Assembly: GCA_963575645.1 (NCBI GenBank)
Contig: OY754467.1
Coordinates: 4,712,001-4,776,000 of the forward strand
DNA length: 64,000 nt
Reading direction: 5' to 3'
Source of the DNA: Xanthostigma xanthostigma
Taxonomy: Eukaryota > Arthropoda > Insecta > Raphidioptera > Raphidiidae
Each line of letters begins with the position of its first letter. The first letter of the stretch is position 1. Both the position numbers and the translations under genes were made by a program. This document shows positions 9,797 through 20,739 of this stretch, one piece after another. The notes beneath the pieces are model-generated. The model was given only the letters and a program-made list of their open reading frames with translations. It did not search any database and was not told the DNA's origin.

Positions 9797-10401
9797 CAGC
9801 GGTCCCGGCCGGTTTCACCCGGGTGTAAAAGAACGAATGGGGAAGGAAGGGACATGAGTACGACATTCATCTTAGTTTATCGAGATGAATGTTGTGTATA
9901 AATTTCATGATGATCGGAGTTACCATTCAAAAGTTTTTGTCGATAAAAAGCAGTATTTAAACTTTTTTTAACTAATAATTTTTTTTTAATTAATTAAATA
10001 AAATTAAAATAAATTTAAATGTAACCTTTAGAAGAAAGCAATGTAGAAAATAAAAATATATTCGCCCAACGTGGGGCTCGAAACCACGACCCTGATATTG
10101 ACAGTCGCATATGCTCTACCGATTGAGCCAGCCAACGTTGTGTCACAACGCTAATATGACTATATTTAGTTAGTGCATTTCACCTGAATAGAAGCTTATT
10201 TTTTAGATACATTTTGCAACATTTTTCATTAATGCTCCGCTCCTAATGGTCGTAGCGTGATATTATATATAGCCTATAGCCTTCCTCGATAAATGGGCTA
10301 TCCAACATAAAAAAATTTTTCAATTTAAACGAGTAGTTCCTGCGATTAGCGCGTTCAAACAAACAAACAAACAAACTCTTCAGCTTTATATATTAGTATA
10401 T
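9797..10401 (-). mobile_element. Helitron family A copy 3
   Basis: 3' terminal structure CGGTCCCGGCCGGTTTCACC at the left end; 5' end (TATATATTAGTATA) at the right. Contains a minus-strand tRNA-Lys-like module. The CTAG end is mutated. Confidence 0.72.
10065..10133 (-). other. tRNA-Lys-like module in Helitron A copy 3
   Basis: On the minus strand reads GGCTCAATCGGTAGAGCATA then TGACTGTCAATATCAGGGTC-like anticodon arm and GTGGTTTCGAGCCCCACG. The A box is intact and the B box slightly changed. Confidence 0.58.
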
Positions 10402-10740
10402 AAAAGATATTTTACATCTGCATTACTTACGGACTCTAACGTACCTACTGAATATAACTTACTACAAAAGTTACATTAGTACAGTTAACTTATTATGTCA
10501 TGTTATCAAGAGCTTATAAGGTATTATACTGTTGTATTTTCTGCTTTGTGCTTTACTTTGTTGGACCGTCTTCGAAGATTTATGAACTGTTGTTGTAGCG
10601 GCTCACAGAAGCGACATTCACTTCAAAAGAAACTGACGGGATTTATTTGTCAACTGCGCTCTGTTGACTGATCACGTCAAATTTTAAATTTCCAATTCTG
10701 GAGATCTTATAAATGCACAGGGTCCCAACTAGGCAGATTA
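10402..10740. other. Intron, nothing recognised
   Basis: No shared repeat or coding signal seen. Confidence 0.45.
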
Positions 10741-10857
10741 GGTCAACACAGAGCAATGGCGCTCGGAGTGAGTCATTCACAAAAAAAGAGCGACTCGCTC
10801 CGCTCCGAAAAAGGAATCGCTCATTATGAACGACTCGCTCAGGAGCGGCACATCACT
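10741..10857 (-). mobile_element. hAT MITE family T, end fragment
   Basis: Matches the left end of the 54012-54615 element in reverse (GAGCGACTCGCTCCGCTCCG) and finishes at GGCACATCACTA, the hAT-type terminus. Confidence 0.65.
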
Positions 10858-11221
10858 ATAATAGAATTGTGATGTGATTCCTGAGTTAGATGCAGTGCTT
10901 CAGCTTTTTAAAAGACTTCATTAAAATATACTCCTGCATTAAAGACGAAAATAGAAATAAACGGTTCCACTTTATTATAACTGAAGGAAATGGGAAGGAA
11001 TGCTTATGTAATAATGAGTTAGACGCTGCTATTGAAAGCGACGATTTGTTGCCGCGCTTCGCTTGATATAACACATGCAGCGCCGCTCGTGCACAATATA
11101 GGTACTGTTTCTACAGTGTTTAAATTAAATGCTAGAATATATTCATCAATCTTCACTTACAATGAGTGGTTCTTAAAGACCGCGCACACTTGTCGAACAT
11201 GAACGTGCACGACCAGCATTG

Positions 11222-11372
11222 AATTCAATGGATATCCCTATATCTAAAATCTCGCTAAACATATCTGTACCTAAAAATCTATTGGTTTGAACATGAATAC
11301 ATTTTCTTAATGACCTTTAAACTATAAAATAAAACCGTTTTCGATCAATATAACCGAGAACCAAATCCCAGT
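11222..11372 (+). repeat. Dispersed repeat O, copy 2
   Basis: Contains ATGGATATCCCTATATCTAA and ends ACCGAGAACCAAATCCC like copy 4 at 34165-34350. Confidence 0.65.
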
Positions 11373-12480
11373 ATACATTATACAATCAACAACTATACAG
11401 TGTACACACTACGCACAGGCGATACAGTTAGTTTAGTGTTTTACTTAAGTCACAACTATTTAAGGTATTGTATTGCATATTGTAATATACTTTCTGTAAC
11501 GTAGCAAGTAGCAACCTGTAAAACCCCGCCTTATAATATGTGAGCCAGTCACTGGCATAATATTACGTGATATGATTGACTCAGCTAACTCAGTGGCTCA
11601 GTTGACTCGAATAACAAATTCATTACGGCTCTTTTTGAACCGGTTCAGGGAGTCGGCTCACATATACGGGATCCAGATGCAAAGATGCAGATCACTAAAA
11701 AGACCCGTTTGACTCATCTCTAGTTGTGCCTATTGTAAGAAAGGCGTAGTGCAACTACTGTACAGCATACACAAGCTGTGGTATTCCTTTCTGTCCACGA
11801 GAGTAGCTGTGCCTTCCCACGTGACATGCGTCTGGCCAATGACACAAGGGGACGCGTGGAACCAGCCAACACGGGAAAGACATGGACACACGCGGTTGTT
11901 GGTAGGCAGAAGACGATGAATAGACGAAGGGGATTACGCTTGTAATAAAAGATGTGAAGAAGTGTGAAAGAATTAAATAAAATATATTATAAATTGAATG
12001 ATAATTTATTAATAATTGTTGTGTCTTATCTAGTAGCTAACACTATATAAAAAAATCGAGAAAGCAGCTTTTGTCAATGGTATTAAAAAAGTTGTTAAGT
12101 GATTGAATTGTAACCACGTCGTTTCTTTTTGTATCGATTCTCGAACGCTACACTTATTTTGAATAAGGTTTTTTTTTGTATCCCAACAAGTCAACTGCAC
12201 ACGTATTTCAGCATCATTTGTGACGCCGTCGATAAAATGCGAAACAGGAAACACAAGTGACACGGAAGTGCTTTTAAATGGCGACCTGTTACAGGGACTT
12301 TCGATGTCTGTACGGTGGTACCTCTGTCATCGCTACGCTTCACCGACCTGATTGTACCTAAATAAACAATTAATGGACCTGATATCTTAACATTCCTATT
12401 TTAAACACAAACAACTGACAATCACACATTCAGTCGTTTCAGGTACATTGGCTCATTAAAGCTAATCTATATATAATATA
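11373..12480. other. Intron, nothing recognised
   Basis: Moderate base composition, some GACTCA/GAGTCA-rich sequence at 11570-11720. No conserved coding or shared repeat identified. Confidence 0.4.
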
Positions 12481-12481
12481 C

Positions 12482-13062
12482 TATAGCGGTCCCGTCCGGT
12501 TTCACCCGGGTGTAAAAGAACGAATGGGGAAGAGAGGAACATGAGTACACACATTCATCTTAGTTTACCGAGATGAATGTTGTGTCCCATGATGATAGGA
12601 GTTACCGTTCAAAAGTTTTTGTCGATAAAAAGCAGTATTTATACTTGTTTAAACTAATATTTTTTTTAATTAATTAAATAAAATTAAAATAAATTTAAAG
12701 CAATGTAGAAAATAAAAAAAAAAAGAATATTTTCGACCAACGTGGGGCTCGAACCCACGACCCTGATATTGACAGTCGCATGCTCTACCGATTGAGCCAT
12801 CCGGGGCTGTGTACTCACAACGCTAATATGATTATATTTAGTTAGTGCATTTCACATGAATAGAAGCTTATTTTTGAGATACATTTTGCAACATTTTTCA
12901 TTAATGCTCCGCTCCTAATGGTCGTAGCGTGATATTATATAGCCTATAGCCTTCCTCGATAAATGGGCTATCCAACATTTTTTTTTTTCAATTTGAACCA
13001 GTAGTTCCTGAGATTAGCGCGTTCAAACAAACAAACTCTTCAGCTTTATATATTAGTGTAGA
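12482..13062 (-). mobile_element. Helitron family A copy 4
   Basis: Terminal palindrome GGTTTCACCCGGGTG at left; 5' terminus TATATATTAGTGTAGA at right (13062). Contains the best-preserved tRNA-like module (12733-12808). Its 5' end abuts the 5' end of Helitron B copy 2, so the two are head to head. Confidence 0.75.
12733..12808 (-). other. tRNA-Lys-like module in Helitron A copy 4, intact A and B boxes
   Basis: Minus strand: CCGGATGGCTCAATCGGTAG (A box) and GTGGGTTCGAGCCCCACG (perfect T arm with B box GGTTCGAGCCC). Acceptor strands do not pair, so it is a promoter-bearing module, not a tRNA gene. Confidence 0.65.
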
Positions 13063-13400
13063 TAAAATTCTCGTGTCACAATTTTGGCCGCGCTAATCTC
13101 CGAAACCACTAAACTAATTTTAAAATTTTGTAAATTTGGCGTTTTCTCAAATGAAAAAAACTGTTTTAGTAACATGTAACGACATCTGATAGAATTAGCT
13201 CAAGGCTATTAGTTTAGAAGCAAACAAAAAAAAAACTGTTTTGGTACCAAGTGGCGACATCTATTACAATTTGATCAAAGCTATTAGTTCAGAATCAATT
13301 CTGGTAGAATTTTCTCAAGTATATGCACCGGGCCGCAAACGAGATAAATTTTGCAGAATTTTATCTATCATACCCGAGTGAAACCGGGACAGAGCGCTAG
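13063..13400 (+). mobile_element. Helitron family B copy 2
   Basis: Begins TAAAATTCTCGTGTCACAAT, a 5' motif I know from insect Helitrons, with the outermost bases lost at the junction. Ends ACCCGAGTGAAACCGGGACA and GCGCTAG followed by T. Two inner sub-repeats contain TTTTGGTACCAAGTGGCGAC-like blocks. Confidence 0.72.
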
Positions 13401-13434
13401 TATTGTTATAAATTAGCTGACTAAAATATTATCT

Positions 13435-13560
13435 ACTAGCGACCCGTCCCGGTTTCACTCGCGTGCCGCATTGTTCTGGAAATATATTGACTGGACTCGA
13501 ACCCGGTACCTCTTGAATGCGAGTCTAGTGCTCTCACCACTACGCTACCCCGCTCGGTCG
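13435..13560 (-). mobile_element. Helitron 3' end fused to a SINE-E-like tRNA head
   Basis: Reversed CTAG (13435-13438) and the palindromic end GTCCCGGTTTCACTCGCGTG. Then, on the minus strand, the tRNA-derived head GGGGTAGCGTAGTGGTGAGA with B box GGTTCGAGTCC, as in SINE E at 43438 and 61660. Confidence 0.6.
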
Positions 13561-14290
13561 ACTCAATAATTATTTATATTTATATTAATTATTTTATATT
13601 TATATCAATAATTATTTAGATTGGAAAGATTCGAGGTTCGTATCCCGACGGTGACATTGTTTGAAAAAATAAACTAATTTTTCTATGTTGATAGCGTTGT
13701 AACAATGGGTGTTTCTTAACAATTGTAGCAAACAGTAGCTACTCTATAACCAATAATTATTATATAGACAAATTTAAATTCCTGTAATCTTTACTATAAA
13801 TTTTAGAAAACAAATAACACAGCGAATGAATAGGTCATATGCATAAAACTCCAAATTGGTTAAAATTTTTATTTCGAAATATATTTAAGTTCTTGATCAT
13901 AACGTAATGGTTATTTTATTAATCTAATCACTGAAAAAAATACAAATAATAAAAAAGAAATGTAGAAAATAAGCGCTAGACTTTCGAATTTTCAACGTCA
14001 GAGTATATATCAACAACAGTTTTCATGACGACTGTGTCGTCTCACAGTAAGATTATCAGTATTTAGAGAAAACAACAAATAAACTTCATTTAGAACATTG
14101 ACAATTTGACATCAAGGTTGGCATGCATCGTATATCATGACGTCACATAAGCCCGCGAACATGGCCGATTGTTTAAACTGTCTATTTTTGAATGTGGAAT
14201 TTAATATTTTTTTTCTTATGATAATATTACATTTTTAAATGATTATCAATTCTTTTCCGTATTATGGTTGACTAAATCATCTATTAAAAA
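13561..14290. other. Intron, nothing firmly recognised
   Basis: A short GAGGTTCGTATCCCGACGG at about 13630 looks like another T-arm remnant. The rest is AT-rich. Confidence 0.4.
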
Positions 14291-15049
14291 TATAAAAAAA
14301 TTTGAAAAGAAGTTTGACCCTGCAGGCCATCCTTGTAACTTCCCGCTATTTTCGAGTTCAAAACGCTCAAAAATATATAAAATATAGCAAGAAGTTTATT
14401 TTTTAGCTCTTCGAGCTCAAAAAAGAACACTTTGTTACGAAATTTTCGTTCACGATATCTCATGAACAAATGAGCCGATTTTGATGCGGTTTGCTGCAAT
14501 CGACGCAGTTTTTTTAACATAAGAAAGTAAATTATTACAAAAAAATCGATTTGATAAGAATTTTACGAGTAATTTTAAAAAATTACTTTTTTCCTAATTT
14601 TTCGTTCACGTTATCTCATGAACAAATGAACCAATTTTGATATGGTTTGCGGCGATCGACGCAGTTTTTTTAGCCTAAGAAAGTAATTTATTACCAAAAA
14701 ATCAATCTGATAACAATTTTAAGAGTCATTTTAAAAAAACACTTTTTTACGATTTTTTCGTTCACGGTTTCTCGTGAACAAATGAACCGATTTTGATGCG
14801 GTTTGCGGAAATCGACGCAGTTTGTTAAGAAGAAGAGCTGATTAGTTTTTGGAATTAATCGGTTTAGTAGTTTAGAAAATTTTTTACAAAAACAAATTTT
14901 TAAAAATTTTTAAAACTTGTTTTTTTTAGATTTCTCAAAATTTTTTGGGCCGAATCGTTTCAAATTTTCAGGAAATTTTCACCAAGATCACGTCCGATGC
15001 CGCAAACCGCGTTTCAGTCGGACACTCCGTTCAAAAGATATAAAAGGTT

Positions 15050-15081
<32 letters not shown>

Positions 15082-15244
15082 TACAGCCCTACGGACATCA
15101 TCGCCAAAAAAGTTTCAATAGCTTCCTAGGACCTCAAAACGTCGAGATCTGGCGAAAACTCGATTTTCGAAAATCGGGGTGAAACCAATAACTTCCCGAT
15201 TTTTGAAAAAAAAAAAAATTTTTTTTTTAAAGCGAGAAGTTAAA
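14291..15244 (+). mobile_element. Family H element, copy 1 (three 156-bp units)
   Basis: Starts AATTTGAAAAGAAGTTTGAC, carries three 156-bp tandem units (CGTTCAC at 14447, 14603, 14759), a (CA)n tract near 15060, then TAACTTCCCGATTTTTG and ends GCGAGAAGTTA. TAACTTCCCG also occurs inverted near the left end (14337), giving subterminal inverted repeats. Copy 2 is nested in a hAT element at 28297. Confidence 0.75.
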
Positions 15245-15558
15245 AAAATCATGCATATGACCTATTGTTTTGATTTCTGAATGTCAGTCAATGTTTCCGC
15301 GATTCCGCAGTAATGGCCATTGTGCTTACATAATATGTGTAGTACAGACGTATACCTTCAGGCTACGAACTACGGGGCGTGTCACGTGGCCTCGACCCTT
15401 CTCAACCTTCTCAGAAGCACATTGACTATCATGTCTCATCTACGGACTGCTTCAAAAATGCACCAAAACTGTCCAACTATTTCGACGATACTAATGAACA
15501 ATTTCAAAAGCTACCCACAGTATGAAAAGTTTGAAAATTATATTTAATTTATCGAAGT
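15245..15558. other. Intron, nothing recognised
   Basis: The small ORF at 15320-15547 has no recognised relative. Confidence 0.4.
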
Positions 15559-15559
15559 A

Positions 15560-16079
15560 TGGCACTTCACATGGCTATTTGTGTTCGCTATTGGGTGTTT
15601 GTTGTATTTGGCAAAATATATAACGTTCAAGACAAACATGCAAATAGAGGCAAATACGACCATCCACACATGGCAGTCAAATAGCAAACACACAAACATT
15701 TGGCAGCAGAACGCAAGGTTCAAAATTCCAGGAATTTCAGCACTATTTCATTGTCCCAATTCATTTTCAATAGTAAATGTTCCAGTTCTCGCTCACAGCA
15801 CAGACACAAAAATACTGCACGTCCGTACAGGTTCACGGCGCGTGCGCTTCTGAATATGGCCATTGTGTGGACGGTTTATTTGCGTATTTGCCTACTTGAC
15901 TCCTTTGATGTGCCTCGAAAAACCGACAAGCGCACGGTAACGCGTATTTGCAGTATTGGCCTTATTTGTCAAATAGGCAAATAAGGCCAACACTTTGTCA
16001 AATAGACTCTCCACACTTGGTAATTGTTTGCCAAATATGCCAAATACACAAATACAAATAGCCATGTGAAGTCCCGGCA
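15560..16079 (+). mobile_element. MITE family P, copy 1
   Basis: TIRs GGCACTTCACATGGCTATTT and complement GCCATGTGAAGTCCCGGCA, flanked by TA on both sides (15558-15559, 16080-16081), consistent with a TA-target superfamily. The interior is rich in (G)CAAATA/TATTTGC motifs. Copy 2 at 36608-37059. Confidence 0.75.
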
Positions 16080-16375
16080 TAAGGCCGCTTCACACAAGGC
16101 TAGTTTTGCCGGTAAAAACACTGCTGGGACTTTAACGTGCGGGTTACGAAGATGGAAATGACGTCACTGCGGGCTCGCCTGCGAGGTGACAAGGTTGATT
16201 TCAAAATAAGAACCGGGGCTATTTTTCTTGCTTGTTTTGAGCAATAACCAATCAGGAACCAGTATCTCGTCACGTGGACCACAAACACACGCCGTGCCAT
16301 AATTCAGAGACAATAAACGTCCACTTTTGTTAATCACTGCGCGCGGACCAAACCCATCTACAAAGCAAACTTCAT

Positions 16376-16668
16376 TCAGGGCCGTACCGAAAACGGGACA
16401 AGCGGGCAGTTCCCCGGGGCCCTCTTTCGTTGCCTACTTTTTAAGGATTCGAAGGCGTTCGCACTCGTTTTTTTTTACTTTTTTACTTTTTGGAGCCCTT
16501 TTACAAATTCCTTCTAGAATTGTATGTTAAAAAAACCCATCGAAAAAAAATTGTATTTATCTTATGTTATAATAATGGCCTTTTTTAAGCACTTTTTAAA
16601 TTCAACGTGGGGGGGGGGCAATTTTACTTCTTGCCCCGGAGCCCCCGAGGTTCTAGTTACATGCACCG
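16376..16668 (+). mobile_element. hAT-like remnant
   Basis: Left CAGGGCCGTACCGAAAACGG with CCCCGGGGCCC. The right end, reversed, reads GTAACTAGAACCTCGGGGGC. Both are typical of hAT ends of the CAGGGCCGTAAC type. The target duplication is not clear. Confidence 0.55.
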
Positions 16669-17228
16669 TGTGAGGCCATCACAAAAACCAACGCTAGTGG
16701 TCGAAATTCGACCGTAATTCATATCAACGTCATTGATGTTCTTTTGTCATTGTATGAATTTCTCCTGAATCGATTTTACATATTGTGTTAATTCGTACAC
16801 ATAACAATAAAACGTATATTGTGCACGTTCCCTCATTAAAACAAAAAGAAAGATGTACGTTTCATCACAATATGTGTGAATTAACACACTCAAATCGACA
16901 CCACAATGTTTTCTTCCCGTATTTATTATATTATGATTTCAGGAACATTCTGTAGGTAGGTAGATTCAAAAGTTGAAATAGACATTTATGTAAAAATAAC
17001 AGATTTGTTTATTCACGCCAATTCCATTTCGACCATTGTTTTTTTTTCTTGGACGAAAGGAAAAGCTATTCCTTCGTAGTCTTTACGCGCAGCCGCGCGA
17101 GTGCGAAACAAACGCATCGAACGCTGGATCGACCGAAACTGCGATTGAGTAATCGTCAAATCGCGATAAGAATACGATTGCTAAATACTACGCGCGGTTG
17201 AAGTAAAACATGCAAATAAAACATATAT
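16669..17228. other. Intron, unassigned
   Basis: A weak foldback around ACATATTGTGTTAATTC / GAATTAACACAC (16785-16895). GC-richer 17090-17180. No coding match. Confidence 0.4.
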
Positions 17229-17300
17229 TGTTATGATGAAATTAACGGGATACAAGGTTAAATATAGAAACAATTTTTATTCACTAGAACTTCATTTAAT

Positions 17301-17338
17301 GTCAACGTTTCGGCAGAAATTCTTGTCTTCTTCAGGAC
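17301..17338 (-). ncRNA. Hammerhead-ribozyme-like motif
   Basis: Minus strand: GTC CTGAAGA, a 17-base helix II segment, GAAAC GTT GAC. Core positions intact and helix I is GTC/GAC; helix II is weaker than at 7301. Confidence 0.5.
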
Positions 17339-17383
17339 CTTAAAAATGTCTAGTGAAATGTCACAACATTAGACATTTTTAAG

Positions 17384-17421
17384 GTCCTAAAGAAGACAAT
17401 AATTTCTGCCGAAACGTTGAC
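17384..17421 (+). ncRNA. Hammerhead-ribozyme-like motif, changed core
   Basis: Plus strand partner: GTC CTAAAGA in place of CTGAAGA, then GCC GAAAC GTT GAC. The core change would be expected to reduce activity. Confidence 0.42.
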
Positions 17422-17569
17422 ATTAAATGAAGTTCTAGTGAATAAAAATTGTTTTTATATTTAACCTTGTATCCCGTAAATTTCATCATAACATAATAAA
17501 GGTGTCTTTATTTTATTTTATATCATATATTGTTATGTTTGCAGTTTTTTTACTGGACTATAGGTTCAG

Positions 17570-17740
17570 ATAAATAATGACAAAAACTGAAAATTTGCTC
17601 TAGGAATCTTTAAAACTGTACAATTATAAACTAAGTTACGATTTTGTTAATTCGTATTCGTTCCAACAACTTTTGTACAATTCATTTCAAAAACAACTCT
17701 CGCTATATGTGGATTTTGTAATCTGTTACTATATATATAA
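17570..17740 (-). repeat. Dispersed repeat BB, copy 1
   Basis: Reverse match to 26625-26790, sharing GTGGATTTTGTAATC and TCTTTAAAACTGT. Confidence 0.6.
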
Positions 17741-18029
17741 AGAATTTGTCATGTTAGGTATAGCTGTGCTATGTTGTTTAAACGAATTTAATTGGTCGCG
17801 CGAACACGTCACATTTGTTCGTAACGCCAACTCACCGAGTAGAGTATAGTTATTTATTCGGTTTATTTGTTTCATTCCTCCGAATAAATACCAATAATTC
17901 AATTCCTCAAGCATAATAATTATGTTTACTGCAGGTATAAAATTTGGCGGAAGTTTTGTGTGCAATTGGGTTAAAACATAATTATTTTAATGAAACTTTA
18001 TTTTTGACGTTTACACTAACGCCATCGGT

Positions 18030-18575
18030 CGGATTTTTGGGTGAACGTCACAATATTCAACAAAAATACCAAGGAGTATGGTACTGTGCGTATTTATTCT
18101 TCAACTACCTAACTATTTATATATTTATAATTTTAAACAAGTTACATTAGACACATTTATACAATTTTTAGTAAAAATCAGTCGTTTTTTTCAAGAAAAA
18201 TAGTAATTTTAATACCCGTTGATGACATTTTTTATTTCAATTTATTTTATACAAAACAACAATACTGAGAAAACAACAGCATTGATTCTCCGAAGATGGC
18301 ATAAAGTTTGCCGAAACGTCAGACAATAAAATGCAATAAATAAACCTTCGGTATTTGCTTAGTTCATCGATCCTATGCCACCAGGATTCATCCTTTAATC
18401 TTACAACATTTAAACAGGATCATCAACACTCTAAATTATTAGAGTTATTTTTAATTAACTATTTTACCTGATAATATGGTTCGTGAATTGAAAGTAAATT
18501 TTATTGTAACGAATAAATTTGTTGCAAGATTAGCGATTTCTATCTTTAACAGTGTTCGGTGAATGTGGGCATAAA
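18030..18575 (-). repeat. Dispersed repeat CC, copy 2, split by an insertion
   Basis: Blocks 18440-18575 and 18030-18115 correspond, on the minus strand, to the continuous copy at 4367-4520. The intervening ~320 bp is foreign and carries a hammerhead-like motif. Confidence 0.65.
18287..18323 (+). ncRNA. Hammerhead-ribozyme-like motif within the insertion in CC
   Basis: TCT CCGAAGA, helix II GGCATAAAGTTTGCC (4-bp stem), GAAAC, GTC, AGA. Helix I TCT/AGA pairs and GTC is the favoured cleavage triplet. The core reads CCGAAGA, one change from CTGAAGA. Confidence 0.5.
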
Positions 18576-18960
18576 GCAAATAAAATAAGAGAAGTAGCGT
18601 TCCGGTGTCGATTTTACGCGCCACGTCGTATACAGTAATGCAGCAACTGCCCTCCACTTTGTTAGTCGGATTCCATCGTGTCCGGTTTCTTGCATGAAGA
18701 GCAAAAAGCATGACAGCGGCCACGATTTACGTTGTGTCATATTTTTTCAAAGCGCTAGCAAATTTCTGTCTCCGGCACACACGCTCTTAGTTCCGCTTGA
18801 ACGCGCTTTCTTGACCATATTTCTGTTTACTGGAGCTTTAAGAAAGAGCTTTACACAAAATGTGCCGGAGCTTACGCAGCCAAGACAAAAATGCTTACGT
18901 CTTATCTCGTAACCATGGAAAAACATTTAAAAATTGAAGCGCATTGAAATATCACCGAAA
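18576..18960. other. Intron, nothing recognised
   Basis: Overlapping small ORFs on both strands, none with a recognisable motif. Confidence 0.4.
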
Positions 18961-18964
18961 AAAA

Positions 18965-19523
18965 TTGGTTGTCTGTAAAGTCAGTTTACGGACGATAGTT
19001 TTACGTGATAACGTATTCCGCTCGAATATCATATTTAATAATACATAACCTAAATTTTAGTAGCTGTCAAAGTATATTTTTACCGACTAATAATTTGATC
19101 AACCAAAGCAAAATACATATTTTTAAGCAATTATAAAAGACATTTAAAAGAATGTATATATATTATATATTTGTTAACAAACCGTATAATTTATCTGCTG
19201 TTATGAAATGCAGATATCTCCCAAGATTTGTTTTTGATACAAAATGTAGCTGCGTTTGTGTACAAACTATCAATTGATCAATACATGTCCATTCGTTGTG
19301 AATAATATCATATTTTATCCACAATGACGGCGATCAGTTATTTTTAACAAAATAAAATGACATTTATTAATTATTATTAGCGCCATATTGTCATTTCTCT
19401 ATCGCTTATACTGCGCTCTCGCTTGCACGCACAGGGTCAGGCGGAACGTTACACTTTTGGAACGTTACACTTTTTCGTGCGTGCAGCTGGTGTTTCATCA
19501 ATTTATAAGACGTTAATCACGTC
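18965..19523 (+). mobile_element. Family F element, copy 2
   Basis: TTGGTTGTCTGTAAAGTC... to GACGTTAATCACGTC, flanked by A-tracts. Its first ~310 bp are repeated almost exactly in copy 3 at 20091. Confidence 0.75.
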
Positions 19524-19544
19524 AAAAAATCGTAATTTAAGATT

Positions 19545-20065
19545 TATTTAGTCACATATCTAATAGTGCGAGACCCGGTATTAGAATTATATACCTTCAT
19601 TTGTTATTTGATGAGGACAAAGATTATATGTTAGATAATATATACATTGATAAATCGCACATGGGTTGCCTAGCAAAATCGCGTACCGATGCTGTTAAAT
19701 TAAATAAATTCTAATTGACTTTTTTGGATCAACTTCCCCGATTTGTTAATCATGAAAATCGAATCTAAGATGAAAGAATATGACATAAATAAAATGTTAA
19801 CGAAACAAATAAACTCAATGTACACAGAACACAACTATTTACAAGGTATGTTTATGTTGATAATCTGTATTTATGTATAAATGGTGATTCCTTGTGTCAT
19901 ATTCTCTCATTTTAGGCTCGATTTTTATGATTAACAAATCGAGGAAGTTGATCCAAAAACAGCATCGGTACGCGATTTAGCTAGGCAACCCATGTGCGAT
20001 TTATCATGTATATATTTCTAATATCGGGTCTTAGACTATATAAGAAGCTCTGTACAAAATTTTAT
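19545..20065. repeat. Foldback repeat S, copy 1
   Basis: Inverted arms around 19640-19790 and 19890-20010 (GATAAATCGCACATGGGTTG, AATCGCGTACCGATGCTG and complements). A related linear copy is at 62258-62640. Lies between two F copies. Confidence 0.65.
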
Positions 20066-20090
20066 CCTTTATCACGAAGAAAAAAAAAAA

Positions 20091-20728
20091 TTGGTTGTCT
20101 GTAAAGTCGGTTTACGGACGATAGTTTTACGTGATAACGTATTCCGCTCGAATATCATATTTAATAATACATAACCTAAATTTTAGTAGCTGTCAAACTA
20201 TATTTTTACCGACTAATAATTTGATCAACCAAAGCAAAATACATATTTTTAAGCAATTATAAAAGACATTTAAAAAAATGTATATATATTACCTATATAT
20301 TTGTTAACAAACCGTATAATTTATCTGCTGTTATGAAATGCAGATATCTCCCAAGATTTGTTTTTGATACAAAATGTAGCTGCGTTTGTGTACAAACTAT
20401 CAATTGACAAATAACGATGTATTATCTGATAAATTGCTTTAAAAATTCGATAATTTATGACATTTTTATTAGACATCTTGATTTTAATTTCCACGGTTTA
20501 TAAAACAAAGGCCATCTGTCAGATGGAGATTTCGCTGGAACAGCCGAAAAAAATGTTGAACGCACACTACTCTCTGACGTCACGCGAGAAGAGGGAGAAA
20601 TGCGCACAAGCCGATGCTCGGGCCAATCGTGCATCTCTATCGCTTATATCGCGCTCTCGCTTGCGGAACGTTACTCTTTTTCGTGTGTGCTGGCGGTGTT
20701 TCATCAATTTATAAGACGTTATCACGTC
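20091..20728 (+). mobile_element. Family F element, copy 3
   Basis: Same ends as the other F copies (TTGGTTGTCTGTAAAGTCGG, TAAGACGTTATCACGTC). Contains an extra ~190-bp segment, 20425-20620, not in copy 2. Confidence 0.78.
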
Positions 20729-20739
20729 AAAAATAACTA

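Larger units (their letters stand above)
17230..17494. mobile_element. Second long foldback with paired hammerhead-like motifs
   Basis: Inverted repeat from GTTATGATGAAATTAACGGG to CCCGTAAATTTCATCATAAC, arms about 110-120 bp. A hammerhead-like core sits in each arm (17301-17338 minus, 17384-17421 plus). Sequence differs from the 7036-7399 foldback, but the architecture is the same. Confidence 0.65.

Noticed and set aside
3940-12808. tRNA-Lys-like sequences as genuine tRNA genes
   Set aside because: Acceptor stems do not pair and each lies inside a Helitron copy at the same relative position.
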